DNA of 9,830 nucleotides. Source: Bacteroidia bacterium (lineage in GTDB: Bacteria; Bacteroidota; Bacteroidia; Bacteroidales; UBA932). Both the position numbers and the translations under genes were made by a program. Every line of letters starts with the position of its first letter. Position 1 is the stretch's first letter. The notes beneath the pieces were generated by a model. It was given only the letters and a program-made list of their open reading frames with translations. It had not been told where the DNA came from and did no database searches. The stretch is from assembly GCA_025996715.1 (NCBI GenBank), contig BNTQ01000099.1, positions 1 to 9,830 on the forward strand. The letters run 5' to 3'. Positions 1-5,880 of this stretch are shown here, piece by piece.

Positions 1-1188
1 TTTGAGAATAGTGTAGTCTATCCAAGCGTTGTACGACACTGTGGAGCGAAACCTGCCCTTGAATCCCAGCCCAAAAGCGTAGTTGCGTGTGGTCGCAAAT
101 GCCGGCATCGCAAAAGGCGAAAGATAGGGATTTTCGCTCGCTAAACTTTCAAAAGTGTTGTCCTGTAATTCCCCTTTGATTTCGGCGTAGGGCAACAATA
201 CATCATCAAAAAATAAGGCGGTAAAATTCAGTGTCGGCAACAGCATAAAGTGGCTTTTGGAGCCGTGGTAATCTTCGGTAAAAGCCAAGCGTGCCGAAGC
301 CTCCCACCAATCTCGGCGATAGACACCGTAGGGCGTCAAGGCAAAGTGAGTGTGGTTGTCCCAATCGCCCTCTCGTGCAAAAAAATCCACATCCAAAGCC
401 AAACCCACGGTGAGACTGCTGTCTATTTTTTTTTGCAAAAAAGTGCGCGCCCGCACCCCGTCTTCGGCTAATTTTTTTGCCCTAAAATCATCAAACGCAA
501 CATTGATGCCATACGACCAAGTGTTGATTTGTCCGCTAAAATCAACCGAAACATAGGTTTTTAGGTAGCGTTGAGCAATGCTGTCGTTGCCCAACTTATC
601 ATAATCGGCGAGTTGAAAAGTGTCCACATTGTAGCCATAGTAGTGCACAAAACGCGGTGCAAACCCAGCATTGACAGCAATTCCGTTGTGCTCAAAATCT
701 TTGCGCACGTTAAATCCAATGTCGTTCAACACATTGAGATTATATACTTTTTCTTTGTTCTCATTTTTGACCTTACCATAGTTGCCGTAATGGTTGGCAT
801 ACAGCGTCCACACTACGTTTGAAGAGGTGTTGCCGCCAATGTAGGCATCCAGCAAGGTGCTGGTGGCAAAGCCCAAACCCAAGCGAGCGTAGCCCTGAAA
901 AGTTTCGGGCGCAGCAGCAGTTTCGCGCTGCACACGTGCCGGTGGAATGGGGTTGAGCAAATAACCCTCCGAAAGTGGGCTAACGGTGCGCAGGGTGTAG
1001 GTAAAATTGCGCAACAGCCGCGTGGTATCAACGTGAATGCGAGGCATAGTGTTGATTTTGGCAGCATCGGGCAAAGCGAGGTCGTAGGCTTTGGTTACCT
1101 CTACAGTTCGCGTGGGCACATCTTGTGCAGAGGCGCACCAACTCGCAGCGGCAATGAGGATATTCACTAATAGCAATGTTTTTCTCAT
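1..1188 (-). CDS. Outer-membrane beta-barrel protein, TonB-receptor-like (3' end outside window)
   Basis: An uninterrupted minus-strand frame of 396 codons starts at ATG 1188 and leaves the window without a stop. Residues 1-22 form a signal peptide (basic MRK, hydrophobic core, cleavage near ASA-Q). A short periplasmic-type stretch follows (VTKAYDLALPDAAKINTMP, about residues 32-50). This resembles the conserved N-terminus of plug-less TonB-receptor-like barrels common in Bacteroidota; I recall that resemblance and have not searched it. From about residue 95 the sequence alternates aromatic and polar residues in short strands with Gly-rich turns, as in a transmembrane beta-barrel. It probably sits in the outer membrane; no substrate can be inferred. 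A TACCTTCG box 35 nt upstream supports the start. It is divergent from the tRNA. Confident about the gene and its location, less so about the family name. Confidence 0.8.
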   Translation of the reverse strand, partial: MRKTLLLVNILIAAASWCASAQDVPTRTVEVTKAYDLALPDAAKINTMPRIHVDTTRLLRNFTYTLRTVSPLSEGYLLNPIPPARVQRETAAAPETFQGYARLGLGFATSTLLDAYIGGNTSSNVVWTLYANHYGNYGKVKNENKEKVYNLNVLNDIGFNVRKDFEHNGIAVNAGFAPRFVHYYGYNVDTFQLADYDKLGNDSIAQRYLKTYVSVDFSGQINTWSYGINVAFDDFRAKKLAEDGVRARTFLQKKIDSSLTVGLALDVDFFAREGDWDNHTHFALTPYGVYRRDWWEASARLAFTEDYHGSKSHFMLLPTLNFTALFFDDVLLPYAEIKGELQDNTFESLASENPYLSPFAMPAFATTRNYAFGLGFKGRFRSTVSYNAWIDYTILK

Positions 1189-1222
1189 TGTTCAAAAATC
1201 ATTTTAGGGATAAAAAGACGCA

Positions 1223-1230
1223 CGAAGGTA
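1223..1230 (-). promoter_or_regulatory. Putative -7 box for the beta-barrel gene
   Basis: Read on the minus strand the box is TACCTTCG, one mismatch from the Bacteroidota -7 consensus TAnnTTTG. It lies about 35 nt before the ATG at 1188, giving a leader of roughly 25-30 nt. No good TTTG -33 element is visible 19-21 nt upstream. Confidence 0.4.
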
Positions 1231-1256
1231 CGGAATTTAATTGATATTTGTTTTTT

Positions 1257-1281
1257 TTTGTAAAAAAATTATTTACCTTTG
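1257..1281 (+). promoter_or_regulatory. Putative promoter of the tRNA gene
   Basis: TACCTTTG at 1274-1281 matches the Bacteroidota -7 consensus TAnnTTTG exactly. The upstream region is a long T-run with TTTG at 1247-1250 and 1257-1260, neither at the ideal 19-21 nt spacing. Predicted transcription start is near 1288, about 17 nt before the tRNA. Confidence 0.55.
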
Positions 1282-1304
1282 CACCAGTTAGAAAATAGAA
1301 AACG

Positions 1305-1379
1305 GGGCCTATAGCTCAGTTGGTTAGTAGCACCTGACTCATAATCAGGGGGTCACAGGTTCAAGCCCTGTTGGGCCCA
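1305..1379 (+). tRNA. tRNA with CAU anticodon (elongator Met likely, Ile2 possible)
   Basis: The cloverleaf folds. The acceptor stem pairs GGGCCTA (1305-1311) with TGGGCCC (1372-1378), with discriminator A1379. The anticodon stem CCTGA/TCAGG encloses loop CTCATAA with anticodon CAU. The T stem ACAGG/CCTGT encloses TTCAAGC. CCA is not encoded (ACCCC follows). A CAU anticodon fits elongator Met, or Ile2 after lysidine modification; the arms look more Met-like but this is not decisive. The D arm is odd: after AGTTGGTTAG there is an extra T before AGC, so the usual GCTC/GAGC stem is reduced to three pairs or bulged. A strong terminator follows at once. Confidence 0.93.
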
Positions 1380-1392
1380 CCCCAAACAAAAT

Positions 1393-1433
1393 CAGCCGCT
1401 TGCAGTGTTTTGCAAGCGGCTGGTTTTGGTTTT
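1393..1433 (+). terminator. Rho-independent terminator after the tRNA
   Basis: CAGCCGCTTGCA (1393-1404) pairs perfectly with TGCAAGCGGCTG (1411-1422) around the 6-nt loop GTGTTT, giving a 12-bp GC-rich stem. The T-rich tail TTTTGGTTTT follows. It ends tRNA transcription and cuts the downstream topoisomerase fragment off from the tRNA promoter. Confidence 0.88.
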
Positions 1434-1464
1434 ATGGGCAGGCAATTCACACACAACTTCAAAA

Positions 1465-1728
1465 ATGCCGCTTTGCCCGAAGTGCAAACAGCAGCATCTA
1501 CGCACCTTTGAAAAAGGCTTGGGCTGCACCAAAGAGTGTGGTTTTGTGATATGGCGCACGATAGCAGGCAAAAAATTAACAGATGCGCAACTCATCACAT
1601 TGGCAACCAAAGGTATAACGAGTGAAATCAAGGGATTTACATCAAAGGCAGGCAAAGAATTTTCTGCCAAATTGAAATTAGATGGCGAAATGAAGGCGGT
1701 GTTTGAGTTTGCAACGAAAAAAGGTTAG
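1465..1728 (+). CDS. Topoisomerase IA C-terminal zinc-ribbon domain, stand-alone fragment
   Basis: This 87-residue product resembles the C-terminal repeat domain of Bacteroidota topoisomerase III-type enzymes. It has a zinc ribbon CPKC (C4, C7) with a second knuckle C21-x3-C25, then the typical GKKLTDAQLITLATKG and IKGFTSKAGKEFSAKLKL segments. The catalytic topoisomerase domains (about 600 residues) are absent. The frame stays open upstream to a GTG at 1405, but that codon is the terminator loop, so ATG 1465 is the first credible start. No promoter or ribosome-binding site is visible, so it is most likely the leftover 3' end of a topB-like gene lost by deletion next to the tRNA. A short DNA-binding protein is the alternative. 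Its stop overlaps the end of the minus-strand gene at 1725 by 4 nt. Confidence 0.7.
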   Translation: MPLCPKCKQQHLRTFEKGLGCTKECGFVIWRTIAGKKLTDAQLITLATKGITSEIKGFTSKAGKEFSAKLKLDGEMKAVFEFATKKG

Positions 1729-1829
1729 GCAAGTTTAGCCACACGCCTATCGTGAAAATCCACAAACATTCCTGTACAAAATGCAAGCACACCTATTCCT
1801 CCTGCGATGATGATAGCGACTAATAACAT
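1725..1829 (-). CDS. Tiny single-pass membrane protein
   Basis: This minus-strand frame of 34 codons starts at ATG 1829, 4 nt after the stop of the upstream membrane gene, which suggests one transcript. Residues 1-22 are strongly hydrophobic and would span the membrane once. A short charged tail, VDFHDRRVAKLA, follows. I recognise no family. The frame is open further upstream, but only inside the preceding gene. Its size makes coding status uncertain; the tight spacing and clean topology are the support. Confidence 0.45.
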   Translation of the reverse strand: MLLVAIIIAGGIGVLAFCTGMFVDFHDRRVAKLA

Positions 1830-1833
1830 AGTA

Positions 1834-2022
1834 TTACTGTTTTTTACTTTTATAAAATAATATGATAGCAAAACCAAGAAGACATACTGCGAGACAAGCA
1901 GCAACAATATACAACCCTATTGGATATTCTTTTTCTGACATAATAGCCGCGAATATGATACCTCCAATAATAAGATTTACAACGGTTAGTGTAAAATCTC
2001 CAAGTTTTTCCAATATACTCAT
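1834..2022 (-). CDS. Small two-helix membrane protein
   Basis: The product has 62 residues beginning MSILEKLGDF. There are two hydrophobic segments, about residues 12-28 (VVNLIIGGIIFAAIM) and 35-56 (GLYIVAACLAVCLLGFAII), joined by a charged hairpin (SEKEYP) and ending YKSKKQ. Small Bacteroidota membrane proteins with this N-terminus and layout are common and of unknown function; DUF6722-like is my recollection only. ATG 2022 is preferred over an in-frame start at 2076, because a TACCTTTG -7 box at 2051-2044 lies between them and would put transcription start just before 2022. It is the first gene of a likely two-gene unit with the 34-residue protein. Confidence 0.65.
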   Translation of the reverse strand: MSILEKLGDFTLTVVNLIIGGIIFAAIMSEKEYPIGLYIVAACLAVCLLGFAIILFYKSKKQ

Positions 2023-2043
2023 TTGATACAAATTTTTACACTG

Positions 2044-2051
2044 CAAAGGTA
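2044..2051 (-). promoter_or_regulatory. Putative -7 box for the small membrane gene pair
   Basis: The minus strand reads TACCTTTG, an exact TAnnTTTG match, 22 nt before the start at 2022. The -33 element is weak (TGTGG about 19 nt upstream). Confidence 0.5.
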
Positions 2052-2092
2052 CACAAACTTTTTTAATTAACCACATTTATACACAAATTACT

Positions 2093-2494
2093 ATGAAAAC
2101 AAATGTAATTCAACGATTTACAGCATTAGGATATGCTGTATTAGTAGGGACTGCCGTAATGGCACAAGGCGTTTCCATTGGCGACAAGGATTTTACGCCC
2201 AATCCCGCAGCCATATTGGACGTGCGGGCGAGTAACAAAGGCGTGCTCATTCCGCGCGTAACGTACACCGAAAGGATGTACATACAAACCAATTCGCAAA
2301 GCACAGGTTTGTTGGTGTATCAGACCGATTGGGAAGCAACCAACGTGGATGCCGTAAATTTTATTCAAAATAAACCCACTCATTTGATTACCACCAGCAT
2401 CACTGCAGGCGGTAGCCTTGCGGGCACTCGCAAACAAGCCCACCGATACCTATTTGCTCTATCATCACACGCCGGCGGGTTGGGAGAGCATTGA
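2093..2494 (+). CDS. N-terminal part of a secreted T9SS cargo-like protein (frameshifted)
   Basis: The frame encodes 133 residues. Residues 1-25 are a signal peptide ending VMAQ. Next comes IGDKDFTPNPAAILDVRASNK...GVLIPRVTYTERM...STGLLVYQTDW, a motif run typical of secreted Bacteroidota proteins with a tail-fibre-like head. FIQNKPT...TTSITAGGSLAGT (about residues 90-112) is also tail-fibre-like. After that the translation (RKQAHRYLF...) loses similarity, while the +1 frame begins to read sensibly (NKPTDTYLLYHHTPAGWESIE). So the true product probably continued into the C-terminal T9SS domain encoded by 2418-2840, and a frameshift between about 2388 and 2490 split it. The sequence cannot show whether this is natural or an indel error. 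Confidence 0.65.
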   Translation: MKTNVIQRFTALGYAVLVGTAVMAQGVSIGDKDFTPNPAAILDVRASNKGVLIPRVTYTERMYIQTNSQSTGLLVYQTDWEATNVDAVNFIQNKPTHLITTSITAGGSLAGTRKQAHRYLFALSSHAGGLGEH

Positions 2495-2840
2495 AACAGA
2501 AACCAACAACAGCACCAAACACGTGATTAGCAAAGGCATTGAGCCAACAGAAATCAGTTTGTTGGCACTATTCCCATTCCCTGAATTAAATTTTACCAAA
2601 CTATTTACCCCAAACGGCGATGGCATAAATGATTATTTTGAAGTTTCCGGCATTGAAAAATACCCAAATTCCAAATTGACGGTACTTACGCCCAATGGCA
2701 AAATAATTTATGAAAAATCGCCGTATAACAACGATTTTGATGGACACGAATTGAAAAACGGAACTTACTATTTTATGTTTTTTGACGACAAATTAAGCAA
2801 CAAACCGTTAAAGAAAGGATTTTTTGAACTGCTGCGGTAA
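2418..2840 (+). CDS. C-terminal part of the same protein: T9SS gliding-motility-type C-terminal domain
   Basis: The frame is open from 2388; TTG 2418 is only the first possible start, and no real initiation site is visible, so this is best read as the continuation of the 2093 gene. The last ~80 residues contain LFTPNGDGINDYFEVSGIE followed by PNSKLTVLTPNGKIIYE, YNNDFDGHELKNGTYYFMF and KGFFELLR. That is the hallmark of the gliding-motility-associated (CHU_C, type B) C-terminal domain that targets proteins to the T9SS and the cell surface. Even rejoined, the protein would be only about 240 residues, very short compared with SprB-like cargo. Its stop overlaps the next start (TAATG). Confidence 0.7.
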   Translation: MRALANKPTDTYLLYHHTPAGWESIETETNNSTKHVISKGIEPTEISLLALFPFPELNFTKLFTPNGDGINDYFEVSGIEKYPNSKLTVLTPNGKIIYEKSPYNNDFDGHELKNGTYYFMFFDDKLSNKPLKKGFFELLR

Positions 2841-3616
2841 TGAAAAAAGCGTACATCATCATTTTACTGTGCGTAATGAGTAGCCGGCTGCCTGCCCAAA
2901 TTACGCAATACTTTGCTCATCGGCAGTGGAACAATCCGGCTGCGATGGGCGAGGAGGTGCAGACCGACGATGAACGCAAAAATATGTTTCTTGGCGTTTC
3001 TGTGAATGCCAACCATATCGGCGTTCACGGAAATTACGATGCTTTGCTATCGTATGCTTACCAACTATTTTTATCCGAGTCAGCGTTGGCATTTGGCGTA
3101 GGTGCCGGGGCAAAAATAACAGCGCAAAACTATCAGTCACTTACCAACGATTATGACGAAATTGACCCATTAGGAAATGGTAGCACATCGCAATACGCAT
3201 TCACAACGCAAACAGGCATTTATTGGCACAATAGCAATTTTTATACTTCGGTATATTCGCCTGCCATTTTGGATGCCGATTTTTTTGGACAAAGTGGCTA
3301 CACCACACTATTTGGCGGCGATGATGATAATGGCTACGAAACCCCAAAACAACATCAGTGGGAACTCCACGCACAGGCGGGACGGTTGGGAATAGGCGAG
3401 TGGATGGTGCAAGGTGTCACGATATTCACTTTTAAAGGCTTATTGGGCCTTGGTGCTATGTGGCAATATCCAATGAACCTCGCGGCACTCGCCACACTCA
3501 ACATCGGCAACGTCAAAATCGGCTATGCCTACCAATTTTACAACCTCAATCAGTACCTCGTTCAGCACGAAATCAGCATAAAAATTAAGTTTGCAAAAAG
3601 AGGGGATTTGGAATAA
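2840..3616 (+). CDS. PorP/SprF-like T9SS-associated outer-membrane protein
   Basis: The product has 258 residues. The signal peptide ends LPAQ (residue 20). It is followed by the characteristic ITQYFAHRQWNNPAAMG, corresponding to the NPA(Y/A)xG start of PorP/SprF proteins. The rest alternates amphipathic strands (FLGVSVNANHIG, LLSYAYQLFLSES, GVGAGAKI, KIGYAYQFYNLNQY) and ends HEISIKIKF, as expected of an outer-membrane barrel. Family members are usually about 300 residues or more, so this one is short. Type B C-terminal-domain cargo is commonly encoded directly upstream of a dedicated PorP/SprF protein, and the 1-nt overlap with such a gene fits translational coupling and a cargo-specific secretion or anchoring role. 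Confidence 0.85.
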   Translation: MKKAYIIILLCVMSSRLPAQITQYFAHRQWNNPAAMGEEVQTDDERKNMFLGVSVNANHIGVHGNYDALLSYAYQLFLSESALAFGVGAGAKITAQNYQSLTNDYDEIDPLGNGSTSQYAFTTQTGIYWHNSNFYTSVYSPAILDADFFGQSGYTTLFGGDDDNGYETPKQHQWELHAQAGRLGIGEWMVQGVTIFTFKGLLGLGAMWQYPMNLAALATLNIGNVKIGYAYQFYNLNQYLVQHEISIKIKFAKRGDLE

Positions 3617-3634
3617 ATGCCTCTCAAAAGAAAA

Positions 3635-3665
3635 GGAATGAGACTATAGGCGCATTCCGCGCTTT
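3635..3665. terminator. Weak hairpin between convergent genes
   Basis: GGAATG (3635-3640) pairs with CATTCC (3653-3658) around a 12-nt loop, with GCGCTTTTT after it on the plus strand and an A-rich run (AAAAGAAAA) before it. It lies where the porP/sprF-like and fic transcripts converge and could end either one. The stem is short and overlaps the fic stop codon, so support is modest. Confidence 0.3.
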
Positions 3666-4501
3666 TTCTTTGCTTGTATGGGTTTGTTAGTGGGCTTGTT
3701 AGGTAGGATTTTAGGTAAATCCCATTTTTGTCCTTGCTTGAAATCTGTAATTTCTTGTTTTAACATTTCAACGTATTTCGTTTGCATAAAACTGCAAAAA
3801 GGCTCTATATTTTCGTTGTATTTAAACTCGTGCAAACAAGTCAGATATTCATTGCTATCTTCTTTATTTAATTTGCCCAACGGTATACCAAAGTAGCGTT
3901 GAATATAATTTGAGACAAGCCGGCTTGTTCGTTTATTGCCGTCCTGCCAAGGGTGAATAATAATGAGTTTGGCTTGCGTTGTAAAACTAAGTGTTAACAC
4001 TTCGGCAGGTGATAGTTTTTGCAACATCTGTTGTTGTAAATCTCTACAAAATTCATCCATAGCGGCAGGCACTTTAGTTGGTGCCAAGTAATACCCTAAC
4101 GCTTCGGAATGCACCTGAACCTTTCTAAATGCACCTGTTGTGCCATCTACCGTGCCCAATGCAGAATTAACTATTTTTCCGGTATTTTTCATATTCAGCC
4201 CATTGATGGCAATCAGCACGTCCTTTGTAATCGGCGTTTTGAGGTCTGCCAATCTCAATACCTCTTTCATTGCATTGTAATTGTCCTGCACCATCAAATG
4301 GTGTTCAATGGGTTTCCCTTTGGCTGTAATGCCTTCATCCAACAATAGTTGGGTATCCAAGTCCGTCAAAGTAGAACCCTCCAAAGCGGTTGAACCTGTT
4401 ACGATAGAATACAATCTGTATTTTTCGTAATCAATAACACTACTCAAATTAAGAGATTGATACTCTTTAATAGTAGCCTCTATTTGTTGTGTCGTTGCCA
4501 T
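3644..4501 (-). CDS. Fic-domain protein, class II (predicted AMP/NMP transferase)
   Basis: The product has 285 residues. The Fic motif is HPWQDGNKRTSR (residues 183-194): catalytic H183, phosphate-binding GNKR, terminal R194. Trp replaces the usual Phe at the third position, and Lys takes the place of the Gly in GNGR, as many Fic proteins have. An N-terminal STALEG (residues 37-42, E41) matches the (S/T)xxxE(G/N) inhibitory helix, which defines an autoinhibited class II enzyme. The flap region lies around residues 112-135 (GTVDGTTGAFRKVQVHS). Family members usually transfer AMP from ATP to a protein hydroxyl; the target is unknown. A basic tail (KPIQAKKKRGMRL) may bind nucleic acid or an acidic partner. 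No separate antitoxin gene is adjacent, as expected for class II. Confidence 0.92.
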   Translation of the reverse strand: MATTQQIEATIKEYQSLNLSSVIDYEKYRLYSIVTGSTALEGSTLTDLDTQLLLDEGITAKGKPIEHHLMVQDNYNAMKEVLRLADLKTPITKDVLIAINGLNMKNTGKIVNSALGTVDGTTGAFRKVQVHSEALGYYLAPTKVPAAMDEFCRDLQQQMLQKLSPAEVLTLSFTTQAKLIIIHPWQDGNKRTSRLVSNYIQRYFGIPLGKLNKEDSNEYLTCLHEFKYNENIEPFCSFMQTKYVEMLKQEITDFKQGQKWDLPKILPNKPTNKPIQAKKKRGMRL

Positions 4502-4526
4502 TATCTATCTGTTTTTATGTGAGTTG

Positions 4527-4557
4527 CAAAGATACACTATTATCCCCAAATAGCAAA
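4527..4557 (-). promoter_or_regulatory. Promoter of the fic gene
   Basis: On the minus strand TTTG (4557-4554) and TATCTTTG (4534-4527) are separated by exactly 19 nt, a full match to the Bacteroidota -33/-7 consensus. The predicted start near 4520 gives a leader of about 20 nt to ATG 4501. Confidence 0.75.
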
Positions 4558-4619
4558 AATTACCACACTCTCTCGCCCGCCGCATTATAGCAAGCCACAG
4601 GCACTCATAGCCCGCACTG

Positions 4620-4757
4620 CTACAGCGATGAGTTTCCATCAAGACAAGGTAGTTTCCGTTTTGTTGCATTTTCTAACGTTTTTTGTAAACATTCTATCTC
4701 TCGGGGACTGAAATACTTGCCAATAAGAAACTGCTCTATATTATTTGATTTTTTCAT
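4620..4757 (-). CDS. Possible tiny ORF, unknown
   Basis: This minus-strand frame of 45 codons begins MKKSNNIEQFLIGKYFS and has an amphipathic middle (PREIECLQKTLENATK). Codon use is plausible, and it is divergent from the small gene at 4851 across a 93-nt AT-rich gap. No family is recognised and no promoter is obvious. It may be a remnant of a longer gene. Confidence 0.25.
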   Translation of the reverse strand: MKKSNNIEQFLIGKYFSPREIECLQKTLENATKRKLPCLDGNSSL

Positions 4758-4794
4758 TTTATTACAGAATTTAAATTGTAATTAAAATTTTTAC

Positions 4795-4802
4795 TACCTT
4801 CG
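4795..4802 (+). promoter_or_regulatory. Putative -7 box before the 4851 small gene
   Basis: TACCTTCG is one mismatch from TAnnTTTG and identical to the box before the 1188 gene. The -33 region is weak (TTG at 4776-4778, spacing 16). Predicted transcription start is near 4809. Confidence 0.35.
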
Positions 4803-4850
4803 CTCGTATTATATTGAATACAACAAAGGCTACTTATAGGGAGAGGGGAA

Positions 4851-5021
4851 ATGTTGCGAGGCGAAGAAATGATAAGCCTGCCAAAAGAAGAAGATGAATA
4901 TAAGGAAAAGTACCACGAAATAATAGAAAAATACGCGGTTTTGCAAGAAAAGTACACGTTACTATTGGAAGATATGCAAAAAAGGGCTACGAATACAGAA
5001 GTAGCAGTGGCGATGTCTTAA
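4851..5021 (+). CDS. Small acidic coiled-coil protein (56 aa)
   Basis: ATG 4851 follows a purine block (AGGGAGAGGGGAA), an unusually strong ribosome-binding-like site for this window. The product is highly charged. Residues about 12-44 (KEEDEYKEKYHEIIEKYAVL, then QEKYTLLLEDMQK) should form a coiled coil. This resembles the C-terminal dimerisation tail of Bacteroidota XRE/phage-repressor-type regulators, but no DNA-binding domain is present: the frame upstream holds no ATG and closes at TGA 4815. It may be a stand-alone dimeriser or the tail of a lost regulator. At an A6 run (4978-4983) the -1 frame continues to 5085 with protein-like sequence (GDVLKILLENCLEYPI), so an indel there is possible. 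Confidence 0.45.
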   Translation: MLRGEEMISLPKEEDEYKEKYHEIIEKYAVLQEKYTLLLEDMQKRATNTEVAVAMS

Positions 5022-5036
5022 AAATTCTGTTGGAAA

Positions 5037-5067
5037 ATTGTTTAGAGTATCCTATTGTGAATATTTG
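5037..5067 (+). promoter_or_regulatory. Putative promoter of the SH3-like membrane protein gene
   Basis: ATTG (5037-5040) and AATATTTG (5060-5067) are separated by 19 nt, each one mismatch from the TTTG / TAnnTTTG consensus. The predicted start near 5074 is about 23 nt before ATG 5097. Confidence 0.4.
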
Positions 5068-5096
5068 GCATCTAAAACGTTATTAATCAATTTGTT

Positions 5097-5588
5097 ATGC
5101 TTGATATGTTTGGTTGTAGTTTGAAACTACTGATATATTTAATTTTTGGGGTTCTCTATATTGCTCTGTGGGGAGGTCTTGGAGTGACCTGTGAACACTT
5201 ATTTGGATGGAGCAAATTTCTTTGTTTCTTCGTTACATTTTGTATATTGGGAGTTTTTGCTCTTGTTACACAACCAATTACAAATGGTATAACGAAACGA
5301 ATAGTAAGGGCAACGTTCATCGTAATGTGTATAGCGTTTTGTATGATTGGAAACAATGTTGAGCCCAAAAGATATATGAAAGCGTATAATCATACGACAA
5401 CAGAAAAAACAGAGTTGTATGTATCCCCTGATGTTCAATCGGCAACGATATTGACCCTCGAACCTAATATACAGGTTAGAACCAGCAATGAAACTAAGTA
5501 TTTTTTTAAAGTAGAAGCGATTGAAGGTATATCATCTGACACACAAGTGGGTTATGTTAGAAAAAAACACCTTCAAAAAATTAAATAG
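5097..5588 (+). CDS. Three-helix membrane protein with C-terminal SH3-like domain
   Basis: The product has 163 residues. Hydrophobic segments lie at about 8-30, 39-60 and 69-86. A ~75-residue tail follows whose last part (about 104-160) looks like a bacterial SH3 fold: TELYVSPDVQSATILTLEPN, then FFKVEAIEG and GYVRKKHL at 152-159. SH3b domains often end in a GY(V/I)xxxxL strand and bind peptidoglycan or peptides. With three helices the tail would end on the opposite side from the N-terminus, plausibly the periplasm. I recognise no named family. It stands alone: the neighbours on both sides have their own promoters. A second in-frame ATG three codons later is a possible start. Confidence 0.7.
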   Translation: MLDMFGCSLKLLIYLIFGVLYIALWGGLGVTCEHLFGWSKFLCFFVTFCILGVFALVTQPITNGITKRIVRATFIVMCIAFCMIGNNVEPKRYMKAYNHTTTEKTELYVSPDVQSATILTLEPNIQVRTSNETKYFFKVEAIEGISSDTQVGYVRKKHLQKIK

Positions 5589-5629
5589 AATTTGGTAAGT
5601 TAATGTGCGGGATTATTAAAAAAAATGTT

Positions 5630-5637
5630 TATCTTTG
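5630..5637 (+). promoter_or_regulatory. -7 box of the toxin-antitoxin operon
   Basis: TATCTTTG matches TAnnTTTG exactly; TGTG at 5604-5607 could be a weak -33 element (22-nt spacing). Transcription would start near 5644, after the in-frame ATG at 5635, so translation must begin at ATG 5671. Confidence 0.55.
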
Positions 5638-5670
5638 TGCTTTAGATTTTCTTACAAAAAATCAATTATT

Positions 5671-5880
5671 ATGACATACCAACTAAATATTGCTGACAAT
5701 AAAACATCTTTTGCCGAAGATTTTTTTAAGTCTATTTCCTTTGTGCAAGGTTTTCGTGCGGTGCCTTCAAACGAAATTACCAATTCTACCATTTTGCAAA
5801 GCATAGAGGCGTATGAAAGTGGCATCGTGCAACCCACGCCTTTTGATTTGGCAACCCAAAAAGAAATGGAGTATGCGTGA
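5671..5880 (+). CDS. Antitoxin of a YoeB/Txe-type toxin-antitoxin pair
   Basis: The product has 69 residues and starts MTYQLNIADNKTSFAEDFF. It is small and acidic, with an N-terminal strand/helix unit (about 1-35) and the C-terminal segment ITNSTILQSIEAYESGIVQPTPFDL (about 44-63). This ILQSIEAYExG...PTP pattern is familiar from Bacteroidota antitoxins encoded before YoeB-like toxins; it is not a classical YefM sequence. The assignment rests on position, size and the 8-nt overlap (ATGCGTGA) with the toxin start, the usual antitoxin-first order. It should neutralise the toxin and probably helps repress the operon promoter at 5630-5637. Confidence 0.75.
   Translation: MTYQLNIADNKTSFAEDFFKSISFVQGFRAVPSNEITNSTILQSIEAYESGIVQPTPFDLATQKEMEYA

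Larger units (their letters stand above)
4502..4850. other. Intergenic region, no convincing gene
   Basis: It holds the fic promoter (4527-4557), one doubtful 45-codon minus-strand ORF (4620-4757), and a TACCTTCG box at 4795-4802 pointing right. The part at about 4570-4640 is clearly more GC-rich than its surroundings and reads like a scrap of older coding sequence. I cannot assign it. Confidence 0.5.

Noticed and set aside
250..822. Plus-strand open frames opposite the beta-barrel gene
   Set aside because: They overlap a continuous 396-codon minus-strand frame with signal peptide and promoter; their translations are low-quality and lack motifs.
1405..1464. GTG 1405 as start of the topoisomerase fragment
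   Set aside because: The GTG is the loop of the tRNA terminator hairpin, and the 20 extra residues have no domain character.
4754..4957. Minus-strand 67-codon frame rich in Ser, Tyr and Phe
   Set aside because: It is the antisense shadow of the charged coiled-coil ORF at 4851 and shows no start signal or family.
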